This document shows, piece after piece, positions 14,521 through 21,273 of a stretch of 21,273 bases of DNA. Position 1 is the first letter of the stretch, and each line of letters begins with the position of its first letter. Made by a program: the position numbers and the translations under genes. Location of the stretch: the NCBI GenBank assembly GCA_021844355.1, contig JAKBTP010000210.1:1-21273 (forward strand), given 5' to 3'. Source of the DNA: a bacterium. Its GTDB lineage: Bacteria > Chloroflexota > Dormibacteria > Aeolococcales > Bog-877. The notes beneath the pieces are model-generated. The model saw only the letters and a program-made list of their open reading frames with translations. It made no database searches and was not told where the DNA came from.

Positions 14521-16091
14521 CACCATTCGTGCTGGTCACCCTCGTGACCCTTTCCGTCGTGGGCCTTGCCCCCATGTTCCTCATCGTTGGCCGTCGTCTG
14601 ACCGCAGTCGCCCTCGCACCCCTGGGCGGGGCCCTTCTGGCGGCCTGGGCAGCCGAGGGTGAGTTGCTCATCGGTGGCACATTTCCGCTCTGGTTCGTAG
14701 GTTTGGGCATTGCCTCGAACGCGGTGTGCGCCGCCTACGTTCTAGGCGCGAGGCGCTCCTCCCCGCTTAAACCCGGCCAGATTCGCTTAGTCCCGGAGAG
14801 GCGCTGGGTCTCGAAGCGCACCTCTCCGCCGTCGCGTTCGCATCGTCCGTATGCCTTCAAGGTGCTCCCTTCACTCTGTCTCGCCGCCGCCTGCGGAGCT
14901 CCGCTTGCTCTCCTCAGCGCCAAGTACGTTACCCATGACGCCAACGCCATCTGGATTTTTCACGCCACCTGGATACTGGCGGGACATCGACAGTACCGAG
15001 CAAACCTTCTCAACCCCGCCTACTCCTTCAGCAACCCCTCGTATCCGCCGCTTGTTTCGGCGGCCATCGCCACCTCGGGCCTCCTCAGGTTCGCGCTCAG
15101 CGCGCCCGCCGCGGCGGCACTGGTGGCCGTCCTCAATTCGTGCGCGCTATTTGTCGCAGCCAGCGGCCTAGTGCACGTCCGCAGCGCACACCGTGGCATC
15201 CAAGGTGCCGTCGCCGTCCTTGTCGCAGGCGGGCTGTGCCTCCAGGGCTTCACCTTGGACGCACCCTACTCACTGGGGGGGGATGCCGACTTGTTATGGG
15301 CCGCGTGCGCAACGGCGGCTCTCATGTACGGACTGGTGTTGCCTTGCCGTCGCGACTACTTTGCTACGGCCACGCTGTGCTGCCTCATCGCCAGTTTCAC
15401 CAAGACCGAAGGACTGGTCACCGCGCTGATGGTGGCTGCGCTAATGGCTCTTCGATATCTCCGGGTCTTTTCATCGTGCGCCGCCGGGCCACTTTGGGAC
15501 CGCATGCGCCGAAGCCTACGGGCACGGGCGCGCTCTCAACCAGCCCATTGGGGCGCTGTGAGCGGCAGAGTGGCGATCGGTGGGCTCGTCGCCTTGGGGA
15601 GCGGGGCAGTGTGGTTCTTAGGTTTGCATGCTATGCATGTTGAGAATCGCTTTTTCTCCGCGTCCACCTTGCGGGAGTCGAGTGGCCTAAGGCTTCACTT
15701 TATCGGTATAGCGCTGCTTCCCTATCTGCCGTTGCTTGGGCTCGCGATGAGCGTCGAGGAGGTTGGCGGGGTGCGATGGCGCCATGCGCGGCAGGCCGCG
15801 GGGCTCGGCTCCCCGTGGCTTCTATGGGCTGTCACGACGGGGTATCTCGGTGCACTGGTGTTCACCTATGCTGTGGGAAGTCTGGGCATTAGAGGTTGGC
15901 TGGCCGCCTCGTTGCCCCGAACAATGGTCTTCACGCAGCTGGCACTGTTTTCCGAGATGGGTACATGGTGCATCCTTGGGAGCGGTTCAGCTGCCGACGG
16001 CCTGCGGCGGGTGTGGCCGACCGCTCTACGTAGGCCAGGCCTACGGGCGGTTCGAAGCAAGGGCCGCAATCGGGCTGGACCAGGGGCGTGA
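14517..16091 (+). CDS. multi-pass membrane protein, putative GT-C (ArnT/RgtA-like) glycosyltransferase
   Basis: 524 residues from GTG 14517, chosen because it overlaps the upstream stop; the frame is open back to 14301 but that part is the shadow of the preceding gene. Helices begin near the N-terminus (VLVTLVTLSVVGLAPMFLIV). A cytoplasmic Arg/Ser-rich linker is at about 83-115. The GT-C-type outer loop follows with YVTHDANAIWIFHATWIL, where the DA.AIW motif carries a candidate catalytic Asp, and then NPSYPPLVSAAIA. ASFTKTEGLVTALMV in the middle resembles the conserved 'K.EG' stretch of this type. These enzymes use polyprenyl-phosphate sugars. It converges with the next gene; the two stop codons are 6 nt apart. 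Confidence 0.65.
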   Translation: MTPFVLVTLVTLSVVGLAPMFLIVGRRLTAVALAPLGGALLAAWAAEGELLIGGTFPLWFVGLGIASNAVCAAYVLGARRSSPLKPGQIRLVPERRWVSKRTSPPSRSHRPYAFKVLPSLCLAAACGAPLALLSAKYVTHDANAIWIFHATWILAGHRQYRANLLNPAYSFSNPSYPPLVSAAIATSGLLRFALSAPAAAALVAVLNSCALFVAASGLVHVRSAHRGIQGAVAVLVAGGLCLQGFTLDAPYSLGGDADLLWAACATAALMYGLVLPCRRDYFATATLCCLIASFTKTEGLVTALMVAALMALRYLRVFSSCAAGPLWDRMRRSLRARARSQPAHWGAVSGRVAIGGLVALGSGAVWFLGLHAMHVENRFFSASTLRESSGLRLHFIGIALLPYLPLLGLAMSVEEVGGVRWRHARQAAGLGSPWLLWAVTTGYLGALVFTYAVGSLGIRGWLAASLPRTMVFTQLALFSEMGTWCILGSGSAADGLRRVWPTALRRPGLRAVRSKGRNRAGPGA

Positions 16092-16097
16092 GTCACT

Positions 16098-17861
16098 TCA
16101 ACTGCCGGCGCTCGGTACCCAGTAGACCACGGCCCCCTTCTCGATCGACGTCCTCCAGCTCAAGGTGCTGAGGTCGGTCATCAGGGGCGGAGGCGTTCCC
16201 CTGGTGGCCACCACCGCCACCACCCCGTGCGAGTGACAGAAGGCGAGCAGGCTCGCGCCAAAGTGCTTGCCCGGTGCGAGCGTCCCGTACAGCTCGCGCA
16301 CCAACCGCAGCTTGGCCAGGGACTTCGGGACAAAGCTCAGGTATCCGCCTGCCATGTTAAAGTACATCTGGTCGGTGGCCTGCCAAATCATGGACTGGCC
16401 CGCCGCGCCGTACGGCAGCACCACGAGCGTCTCATGGGCCCGGAACTCCTGGCGAATGTTCTGCGGCCGGAGCAGCGGGGGAGTGACTACCTTGGTGGCG
16501 GGCCAGGAGGCCGGCCACCACGAAAGCACCATAATGGCCGCGATCAGTGATGCGGCAAGGGCTCGGCCCCGCGATAGGCGGGCTAGGATGATGGCCGCGG
16601 TGACCGCCGCCATGAGGTCGAAGTACATGGCCAAGCGCACCGGCAGGATCTGTTTCAGGAGCGGCAGCTTGCTCAGCAGGATCCAGGGAAGGTGCCCGCC
16701 GACCAGGCCCCCAACGTGGAGCTTGGGCCCCAGTTCGGCCACCAGGCAGGCAAGCGCAGCGAGGGCCAGAACCCTGGTCCACCTGTCGCGTCGGCTGCGC
16801 CATACCCACCATGTCAAGAGCCCCAGGAGCGGGAGCCCCACGAAAGCTCCGTTCTCCGCCAGGTTGCCAGTGAATCGGCTTGTCACGGGCAGGCTCGCGG
16901 CGCTGCCGAGCGTCGTGATGGGGGTCGGAAACACGAAGTTGAGGACATCTGCGGAGTAGACCACGGGGGAATGAAGTGATCCCGGGGCTGCGCCCATTCC
17001 AATGATCAAGTAGTACAGGAACGGCAGGGTCAGAACCAGGGAACCAGCGTAGGCGGACGATCCCCATCGCAGCAGTGAGTACAAGTGGCCACGCTGATCG
17101 GGCACCAGCATCCAAGTGAGGAGCGCCAGCAGGGCCGCCATCAGCGTGAAGGTGAGATACACCTCAACGGACACTCCCAGCAGGAGTGCCAAAGCCAGCG
17201 CGGAAAGTCCGGCGTAGGTGTACCCGCCCATTGCGCCCCGCCAGCGGCGCACCGCCAGCCACATCAGCAGCGGCACCGGGAAGATGAACGTGAGGTGCAA
17301 GTGGCCAAGCAGCTGACCGGTCTCGTAAGGTCCGTACCCGAACAGCCAGCCCCCCACGACCGCCGGCCAGGTCCGCCCTGTAAGCTCGCGGCAGAGGCCG
17401 AATGCCGCAAGTGCAGCAAGGACCGGGCTCGCCATGATGGCGACGTTGTAGGCGACCACTGGACCGGCCGCTCCGGTGACGGGCCAGATTAGCAGTGCCA
17501 CCGACGGAACTGAGGTGTCCCACGCGAGATTGAAACCTTGGGGAGCCCAGACCGTGTGGGTTACGAAGGGATTGAGTCCATGGGTCAGTGCGTAGGGCCA
17601 CCAGCTGAGCGCCCAGGCGAAGAGCGTCGGGTCAGCGCCGATTCCCAGGAAGTGGGCAGCCGAAAGCGGGTTCACGCCCCGTGGCAGAAGCAGCGCAAGG
17701 GTCACGAGATATGCCAACAGCGCCAGCATGAAGCTGGCCATCGGCCGCTGGAGGCGATGGGCGCCCCGAATGAGAAAGCGCTCTCCGGCCGGGTCCACGT
17801 TCAGATAAGGGGCGGTCACATCGGCGCGCATGCGCCCCGGTGCCTCAGGGAAATCGGCCAC
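16098..17861 (-). CDS. large multi-pass membrane protein, putative GT-C-like glycosyltransferase
   Basis: 587 residues, about 11-12 transmembrane segments from residue 40 on, then a soluble C-terminal domain of about 110 residues. The first outer loop contains GIGADPTLFAWALSWWPYAL and TVWAPQGFNLAWDTS, the 'GxDp..f.W' and 'P.G.nl' patterns of uncharacterised GT-C-like proteins. Further on is GYGPYETGQLLGHLHLTFIF. The C-terminal domain (HETLVVLPYGAAGQSMIWQ... MAGGYLSFVP) is a usual partner region in this class. GTG 17861 is the longest start; ATG 17831 is an alternative with GAGGCACCGGGG upstream. It is the only minus-strand gene in the glycan region and is divergent from the GT2 gene. Confidence 0.65.
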   Translation of the reverse strand: MADFPEAPGRMRADVTAPYLNVDPAGERFLIRGAHRLQRPMASFMLALLAYLVTLALLLPRGVNPLSAAHFLGIGADPTLFAWALSWWPYALTHGLNPFVTHTVWAPQGFNLAWDTSVPSVALLIWPVTGAAGPVVAYNVAIMASPVLAALAAFGLCRELTGRTWPAVVGGWLFGYGPYETGQLLGHLHLTFIFPVPLLMWLAVRRWRGAMGGYTYAGLSALALALLLGVSVEVYLTFTLMAALLALLTWMLVPDQRGHLYSLLRWGSSAYAGSLVLTLPFLYYLIIGMGAAPGSLHSPVVYSADVLNFVFPTPITTLGSAASLPVTSRFTGNLAENGAFVGLPLLGLLTWWVWRSRRDRWTRVLALAALACLVAELGPKLHVGGLVGGHLPWILLSKLPLLKQILPVRLAMYFDLMAAVTAAIILARLSRGRALAASLIAAIMVLSWWPASWPATKVVTPPLLRPQNIRQEFRAHETLVVLPYGAAGQSMIWQATDQMYFNMAGGYLSFVPKSLAKLRLVRELYGTLAPGKHFGASLLAFCHSHGVVAVVATRGTPPPLMTDLSTLSWRTSIEKGAVVYWVPSAGS

Positions 17862-18241
17862 GACCTAGCGCATCCCCGTATATCGTGGCCGCCCCACCTG
17901 GCGCTTGGCGACTTGTGCGAGACCTCCGGCACGTCGCCTTCAGCCTGGCCACCCTGACCCCTTCGATGGCGGGACCAAGGAATGTCGGCACCTCCTCCTC
18001 CTGCGGGGGCTTGCCACGGCCCCGCCCTGAGGGCCGGGCCGCTTCCGCCAATAGGTGTGCCATGTTAGGCCAAGTTCGGGCTAGCGCGGTCGAGGACACA
18101 CCGGTTCCAGGGCAAGGTGGACATGGATTCCCGCGGTCGCGGCCCGGTAACAATGCCGGCGCAGGCGCTTCGAGCCCTGTCGGCCTGCCACAATGAGCCA
18201 CGCCGACCGCCGGTCTAGGCTGCGCGCCCACCTGGGGAGAG
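17862..18241. other. divergent intergenic region without a supported gene
   Basis: 380 nt between the minus-strand membrane protein and the GT2 gene, so promoters for both should lie here. A minus-strand ORF of 128 codons (17845-18231) and a plus-strand frame cross it, but both are Arg/Pro/Gly-rich and lack domain content, so I regard them as shadows. TATACG on the minus strand near 17880 and GGTCTAGGCT before the GT2 start are possible -10 elements, without convincing -35 partners. No terminator hairpin, tRNA or repeat seen. Confidence 0.4.
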
Positions 18242-18961
18242 ATGATGCCAGCGAGTCAGACGCCGTACACGGTGGTGGTTCTGCCTGCGTACCAGGCGGA
18301 GCGCACCATCGGGCTCACCGTCGCAGACTTGCCCCAGGGCTCTGCCGACCATGTCCTGGTGGTCGATGACGCATCCCGGGACGCCACCGTGGCAGTGGCC
18401 CGCGGCCTCGGGTTGGACGTGCGGACCAGGTCCCGGAATGGCGGCTACGGCGCCAACCAGAAGACCTGCTACCAGGAGGCTCTGCGGCTCGGGGCCACTG
18501 TCGTGGTGCTGCTGCACCCGGACTACCAGTACGACCCCAAGTCCGTGCCGCTGCTGGTCGCTCCGATTGTCGCCGGGGAGGCGGACATGACCTTCGGGTC
18601 TCGGTTCGCACAAGGCGCCGATCCCCGTCGGGGCGGCATGCCTAGCTATCGATACTTCGGCAATCGGCTGACGACCTTGGTCGAGAATCGCATTTTGGGC
18701 ACGCGCTTCTCCGAGATGCACAGCGGCATGCGCGCCTACTCTCGTCTTGTGCTGGAATCGTTGCCGCTGCAGAGCTACTCCGACGACTTCCTCTTCGACA
18801 CGCAACTGTTGGTCGGAGCCCACGAGCGCGGTTTCCGAATCCGGGAGGTGGCAATTCCCACGCGGTACACTGCAGAGTCCTCGTCGATCGGGATAGGGCG
18901 ATCGCTGACCTATGTGACGCTCAGCATCCGGGTGTGCTGGCAAGCCCGTCGCGCCCGTTAG
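18242..18961 (+). CDS. GT2 family glycosyltransferase (polyprenyl-phosphate sugar synthase type)
   Basis: 239 residues with no transmembrane segment. The nucleotide-sugar fold starts at VVVLPAYQAERTIGLTV and VVDDASRDATV (residues 39-50). Further family motifs are NGGYGANQKTCYQEAL (66-81), LLHPDYQYDP (90-99, the DXD-equivalent), GSRFAQG, GGMPSYRYFGNRLTTLVENR, and SEMHSGMRAYSR (157-168). These match the DPM1-like group that loads a sugar from a nucleotide donor onto a polyprenyl phosphate. That lipid-linked sugar is what GT-C membrane transferases such as those around it consume. GGGGAGAG stands before a double ATG (18242 and 18245), and either could be used. The gene is the first of three coupled genes. 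Confidence 0.9.
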   Translation: MMPASQTPYTVVVLPAYQAERTIGLTVADLPQGSADHVLVVDDASRDATVAVARGLGLDVRTRSRNGGYGANQKTCYQEALRLGATVVVLLHPDYQYDPKSVPLLVAPIVAGEADMTFGSRFAQGADPRRGGMPSYRYFGNRLTTLVENRILGTRFSEMHSGMRAYSRLVLESLPLQSYSDDFLFDTQLLVGAHERGFRIREVAIPTRYTAESSSIGIGRSLTYVTLSIRVCWQARRAR

Positions 18962-18962
18962 G

Positions 18963-19901
18963 ATGAGCCAACGCGCGGACCCCATGCCGCCATGCCCCAT
19001 CTGCCACCGGGGGACGGCCGGCCAGAAACGTTTGTTCGGAGCCCGCCGGGCATTGCTGGACATGGGTCGCAGCGGTGACCGCTTCGCCTGCACCAGCGGG
19101 TTGGCCGGTACCCATGCGGAGATCTACTGGTGCGCGTCCTGTCGAGTGGGATACTCCTTACCGCCGCCGTCCGGGTGGTTGCTGGCGGAGTATGAGGGTG
19201 TGGTCGACCCTTCGTACCTGGAGGAAGAAGCGCACCGACTGCGCAACGCCGACTGGCTTCTCTCTCGCGTGGAGAGGTATCGCGCGCCCGGAGCGCTGTA
19301 CGAGGTAGGGGCGTCCGTGGGGATCCTGCTGCAGGCGGCGCGAGCTCGAGGATGGTCGGTGGCCGGGATCGAGCCCAGCTCCTGGGCCGTGGCGGTCGCG
19401 CACCAGCGGTATTCCCTGGGCATCCGCCAGGGAACGATCGAGTCGGACCCCGGACCACCTGCACCCGTAGACTGCGTTGCGATGTCCGACGTCCTAGAGC
19501 ATCTGGTCGATCCCCAGGAGGCTGTGTTCAAGGCAGCTGGATGGCTCGCCCCAGGAGGGATTCTGGCTCTGGTGACGGTGAACATGGCAGCGCTGCCGGC
19601 ACGGTTGCTACGGGGCCACTGGCCAGGGTTCATGGACATGCACTTGACTTACTTCACCCCCCACGCCCTGCGCTCCATGCTCCGCATTGCCGGCCTAGAG
19701 ACGGTCGAGCTTAGGGCGGCTCCCCGGCGACTGACCGCCGGGTACGTCGGTCGTCGCCTGCGGGGCACGGGCGGTCCTGCCGATCTCGCGGCACGGGTAC
19801 TGACCCTGCCACTGGTTAGGGATGCCCGCCTCACCATCCGAAGCCGAGACCTCATGCTGGTGATCGGGCGGAAGGCCGATCCGCCTTTGATCCAAGCGTG
19901 A
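18963..19901 (+). CDS. class I SAM-dependent methyltransferase with N-terminal zinc-ribbon-like motif
   Basis: 312 residues. Two CxxC pairs, CPIC (11-14) and CASC (57-60), could bind zinc. The Methyltransf_23-like fold follows: motif I ALYEVGASVGILLQAA (111-126), GIEPSSWAVAVA (acidic ribose-binding residue), MSDVLEHLVDPQEAV and GWLAPGGILALVTVN. HLTYFTPHALRSMLRIAGL is typical of sugar or lipid methyltransferases in polysaccharide clusters. A Cys-rich N-terminal segment plus Methyltransf_23 is common among O-antigen and spore-coat saccharide methyltransferases. ATG 18963 begins 1 nt after the GT2 stop (TAG G ATG). It most likely methylates a sugar in the glycan built by the neighbours; the substrate is unknown. 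Confidence 0.85.
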   Translation: MSQRADPMPPCPICHRGTAGQKRLFGARRALLDMGRSGDRFACTSGLAGTHAEIYWCASCRVGYSLPPPSGWLLAEYEGVVDPSYLEEEAHRLRNADWLLSRVERYRAPGALYEVGASVGILLQAARARGWSVAGIEPSSWAVAVAHQRYSLGIRQGTIESDPGPPAPVDCVAMSDVLEHLVDPQEAVFKAAGWLAPGGILALVTVNMAALPARLLRGHWPGFMDMHLTYFTPHALRSMLRIAGLETVELRAAPRRLTAGYVGRRLRGTGGPADLAARVLTLPLVRDARLTIRSRDLMLVIGRKADPPLIQA

Positions 19902-21273
19902 ACACGAGGGATTCGGATAGCGTCCACGCACCACCCCTACTCACCTCCCGAACTCCAGGTACGCTGCCACCATCCTCCGATACCGTCTCCCAGCTCACTA
20001 CCAATCTCTCGGGCCGAATCCCACTCTGGGAGGGCCTCGCACTCCTGGCCCTGGCAGCCATCGCATGCGGAAGCGCTTGGCGCGCTGGCACCTACTCCAA
20101 CGCTTCCCTCATGGCCCTTCTCGTGGGGTTGCTCGCTGCAGGAGCCGCTGTGGTGGCCCGGCACCTTCCCCGGTGGCGGGGGGTTCCGACGTGGCTGTGG
20201 CCGCTCGTGGTGGCGGCTCTAGCTCTCCTCAATTTCGCACCCGGCCTCGATCCGGGCTTCTCGCTCACCACAGCAGCCCTCTCGGCTGTGCTCGCCGGGG
20301 CAACCACGGCGCTGTGCCTGGCCCCCTGGGGCAGCCGAGCTCAGCTGTTGACCCTGATTGCCGCCGGCACCGACTTGGCCCTCGCCGCCAGTCGGATGGT
20401 CTGGGGCCAAGCCGGGATCGACGTGTTCTGGTTCACTCAACGCTCGACTGAGCGACTACTTCACGGCCTGAACCCTTACGGGATGGCGTATCCGACGACC
20501 ACCCCGGGGCTTCTCTCAGCTCACTTTCCGTATGGCCCGGCCCTGCTGGTTCTGGCCGCACCTTTTCGACTCCTAGGTGACATTCGTGTAGCCAGCGCGG
20601 CAGCGATGATGCTGCTCTTCGCCTGCATCGCTATCCTGGCCCGGCGCCACATGGGAGAGGCCGCAGCCGGCCGATACGTGGCGCTGGCGCTCGCGATGCC
20701 ATTTTCTCCCTTCATGATCGTCCAAGCCTGGCCAGAGGTGTATCCAGTGGCGGGGGTTGCATTGTGGCTGGTTCTGCGACCGCGGCATCCGCGGTGGGCG
20801 GTCCTGGCGTTGGGCACTGGCCTATGTACCGTTCCCACAGCGCTTCCGCTGCTCGTCTTCGTCTGGCTCTGGCGGCGAGACGCGCGACGGGAGATCACCC
20901 TGGCTATTCTGGTCGCGCTTCTGGCCTGTGTCCCATTTGCCCTCTGGGCGGGGGTGGGCAATTTCATCGGTGACACAGTTCTCCTCCAACTCCGACTGGC
21001 TCCGCGACCAGACGCTCTGTCGATCAACGGGCTTCTGGCGCACCTTGGCCGTCCACTTCTGCCGGGCTGGGCCGGCGTCTCGCTGTCAGCAGTCTGTCTT
21101 GCCGCATTCGCCCTCTGGGGAACCAATGACTGGGACGCGGCCCTGCTGATGGGCGCGGTCCTCACTTTGCTGGCCTTCGTGACAGCGAAGTGGGCCTTCT
21201 TCGACTACTACTTCATAGTCGCCGTGGGGATCGTTCTCGCCCTGGTCTTCGCCAGCCCCGAGCGCCGCAGTGC
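19898..21273 (+). CDS. multi-pass membrane protein, putative GT-C glycosyltransferase (C-terminus cut by window edge)
   Basis: Open frame of at least 458 codons running off the right edge. GTG at 19898 overlaps the methyltransferase stop as GTGA. A soluble N-terminus of about 45 residues, rich in Pro, Ser and Thr, is followed by many hydrophobic segments from LWEGLALLALAAIACG. The outer loop has GIDVFWFTQRSTERLLHGLN followed by PYGMAYP, the 'D.f.f...s..Ll.G.nPY' pattern. HFPYGPALLVLAAPFRLLGD then matches the 'FpYgP...l..P...lgD.R' motif of GT87/DUF2029-like GT-C proteins. It likely uses the lipid-linked sugar made by the GT2 in this operon. Chain length and C-terminal domain are not visible. 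Confidence 0.75.
   Translation, partial: MNTRDSDSVHAPPLLTSRTPGTLPPSSDTVSQLTTNLSGRIPLWEGLALLALAAIACGSAWRAGTYSNASLMALLVGLLAAGAAVVARHLPRWRGVPTWLWPLVVAALALLNFAPGLDPGFSLTTAALSAVLAGATTALCLAPWGSRAQLLTLIAAGTDLALAASRMVWGQAGIDVFWFTQRSTERLLHGLNPYGMAYPTTTPGLLSAHFPYGPALLVLAAPFRLLGDIRVASAAAMMLLFACIAILARRHMGEAAAGRYVALALAMPFSPFMIVQAWPEVYPVAGVALWLVLRPRHPRWAVLALGTGLCTVPTALPLLVFVWLWRRDARREITLAILVALLACVPFALWAGVGNFIGDTVLLQLRLAPRPDALSINGLLAHLGRPLLPGWAGVSLSAVCLAAFALWGTNDWDAALLMGAVLTLLAFVTAKWAFFDYYFIVAVGIVLALVFASPERRS

Noticed and set aside
17845..18231. Minus-strand ORF of 128 codons in the divergent region
   Set aside because: Low-complexity Pro/Arg/Gly product, overlaps the start of the neighbouring gene and has no convincing ribosome-binding site.

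Overview
The window is a GC-rich bacterial chromosomal segment. Protein families, the single-tRNA layout, the prfB-ftsE-ftsX order and frequent GTG/TTG starts suggest a high-GC Terrabacteria-type lineage (Actinomycetota, Chloroflexota or Dormibacterota-like). This is inference; no rRNA or lineage-specific marker is present to settle it. High GC makes stop codons rare, so many long open frames are antisense shadows. I kept only frames supported by recognisable domains, start/stop coupling or ribosome-binding sites.

Region 1 (1-3846, minus strand): a DUF4129 membrane protein cut by the left window edge, a small Cys-containing hypothetical, a decayed ECF-type sigma factor (in-frame amber codon and scrambled region 4), a GT87-like membrane glycosyltransferase and a tRNA-Val(UAC). 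Region 2 (3859-9318, minus strand): a compact operon for a 2-oxo acid dehydrogenase of the branched-chain type (E1 alpha, E1 beta, lipoylated E2), followed by lipA and lipB, which make and transfer the lipoyl cofactor that E2 needs. A short unknown ORF follows lipB. No E3 (dihydrolipoamide dehydrogenase) is in the window. Region 3 (9404-12344, minus strand): prfB, ftsE, ftsX. prfB contains the classic programmed +1 frameshift site (AAGGAG, then CTT TGA C) and is complete only if read across it. ftsX starts at a TTG overlapping the ftsE stop.

Region 4 (12578-21273): a cell-surface glycan-type accessory region. It holds four large multi-pass GT-C-like membrane proteins (12578, 14517, 16098 minus strand, and 19898 running off the right edge), a small one-helix secreted-domain protein overlapping one of them by GTGA, a GT2 glycosyltransferase of the polyprenyl-phosphate type, and a SAM methyltransferase with an N-terminal zinc-ribbon-like Cys pattern. 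The last three plus-strand genes (GT2, methyltransferase, GT-C protein) are spaced by 1 nt and a 4-nt overlap, so they are almost certainly co-translated. A plausible job for the region is assembly and modification of a lipid-linked or surface polysaccharide, but substrates cannot be read from sequence.

No CRISPR array, insertion sequence, integrase, attachment site or rRNA gene was seen. I found no clearly unprecedented system. The least explained items are the decayed sigma-factor locus with its in-frame downstream Cys protein, the unknown 95-residue ORF between lipB and tRNA-Val, and the one-helix partner of the 14517 glycosyltransferase.
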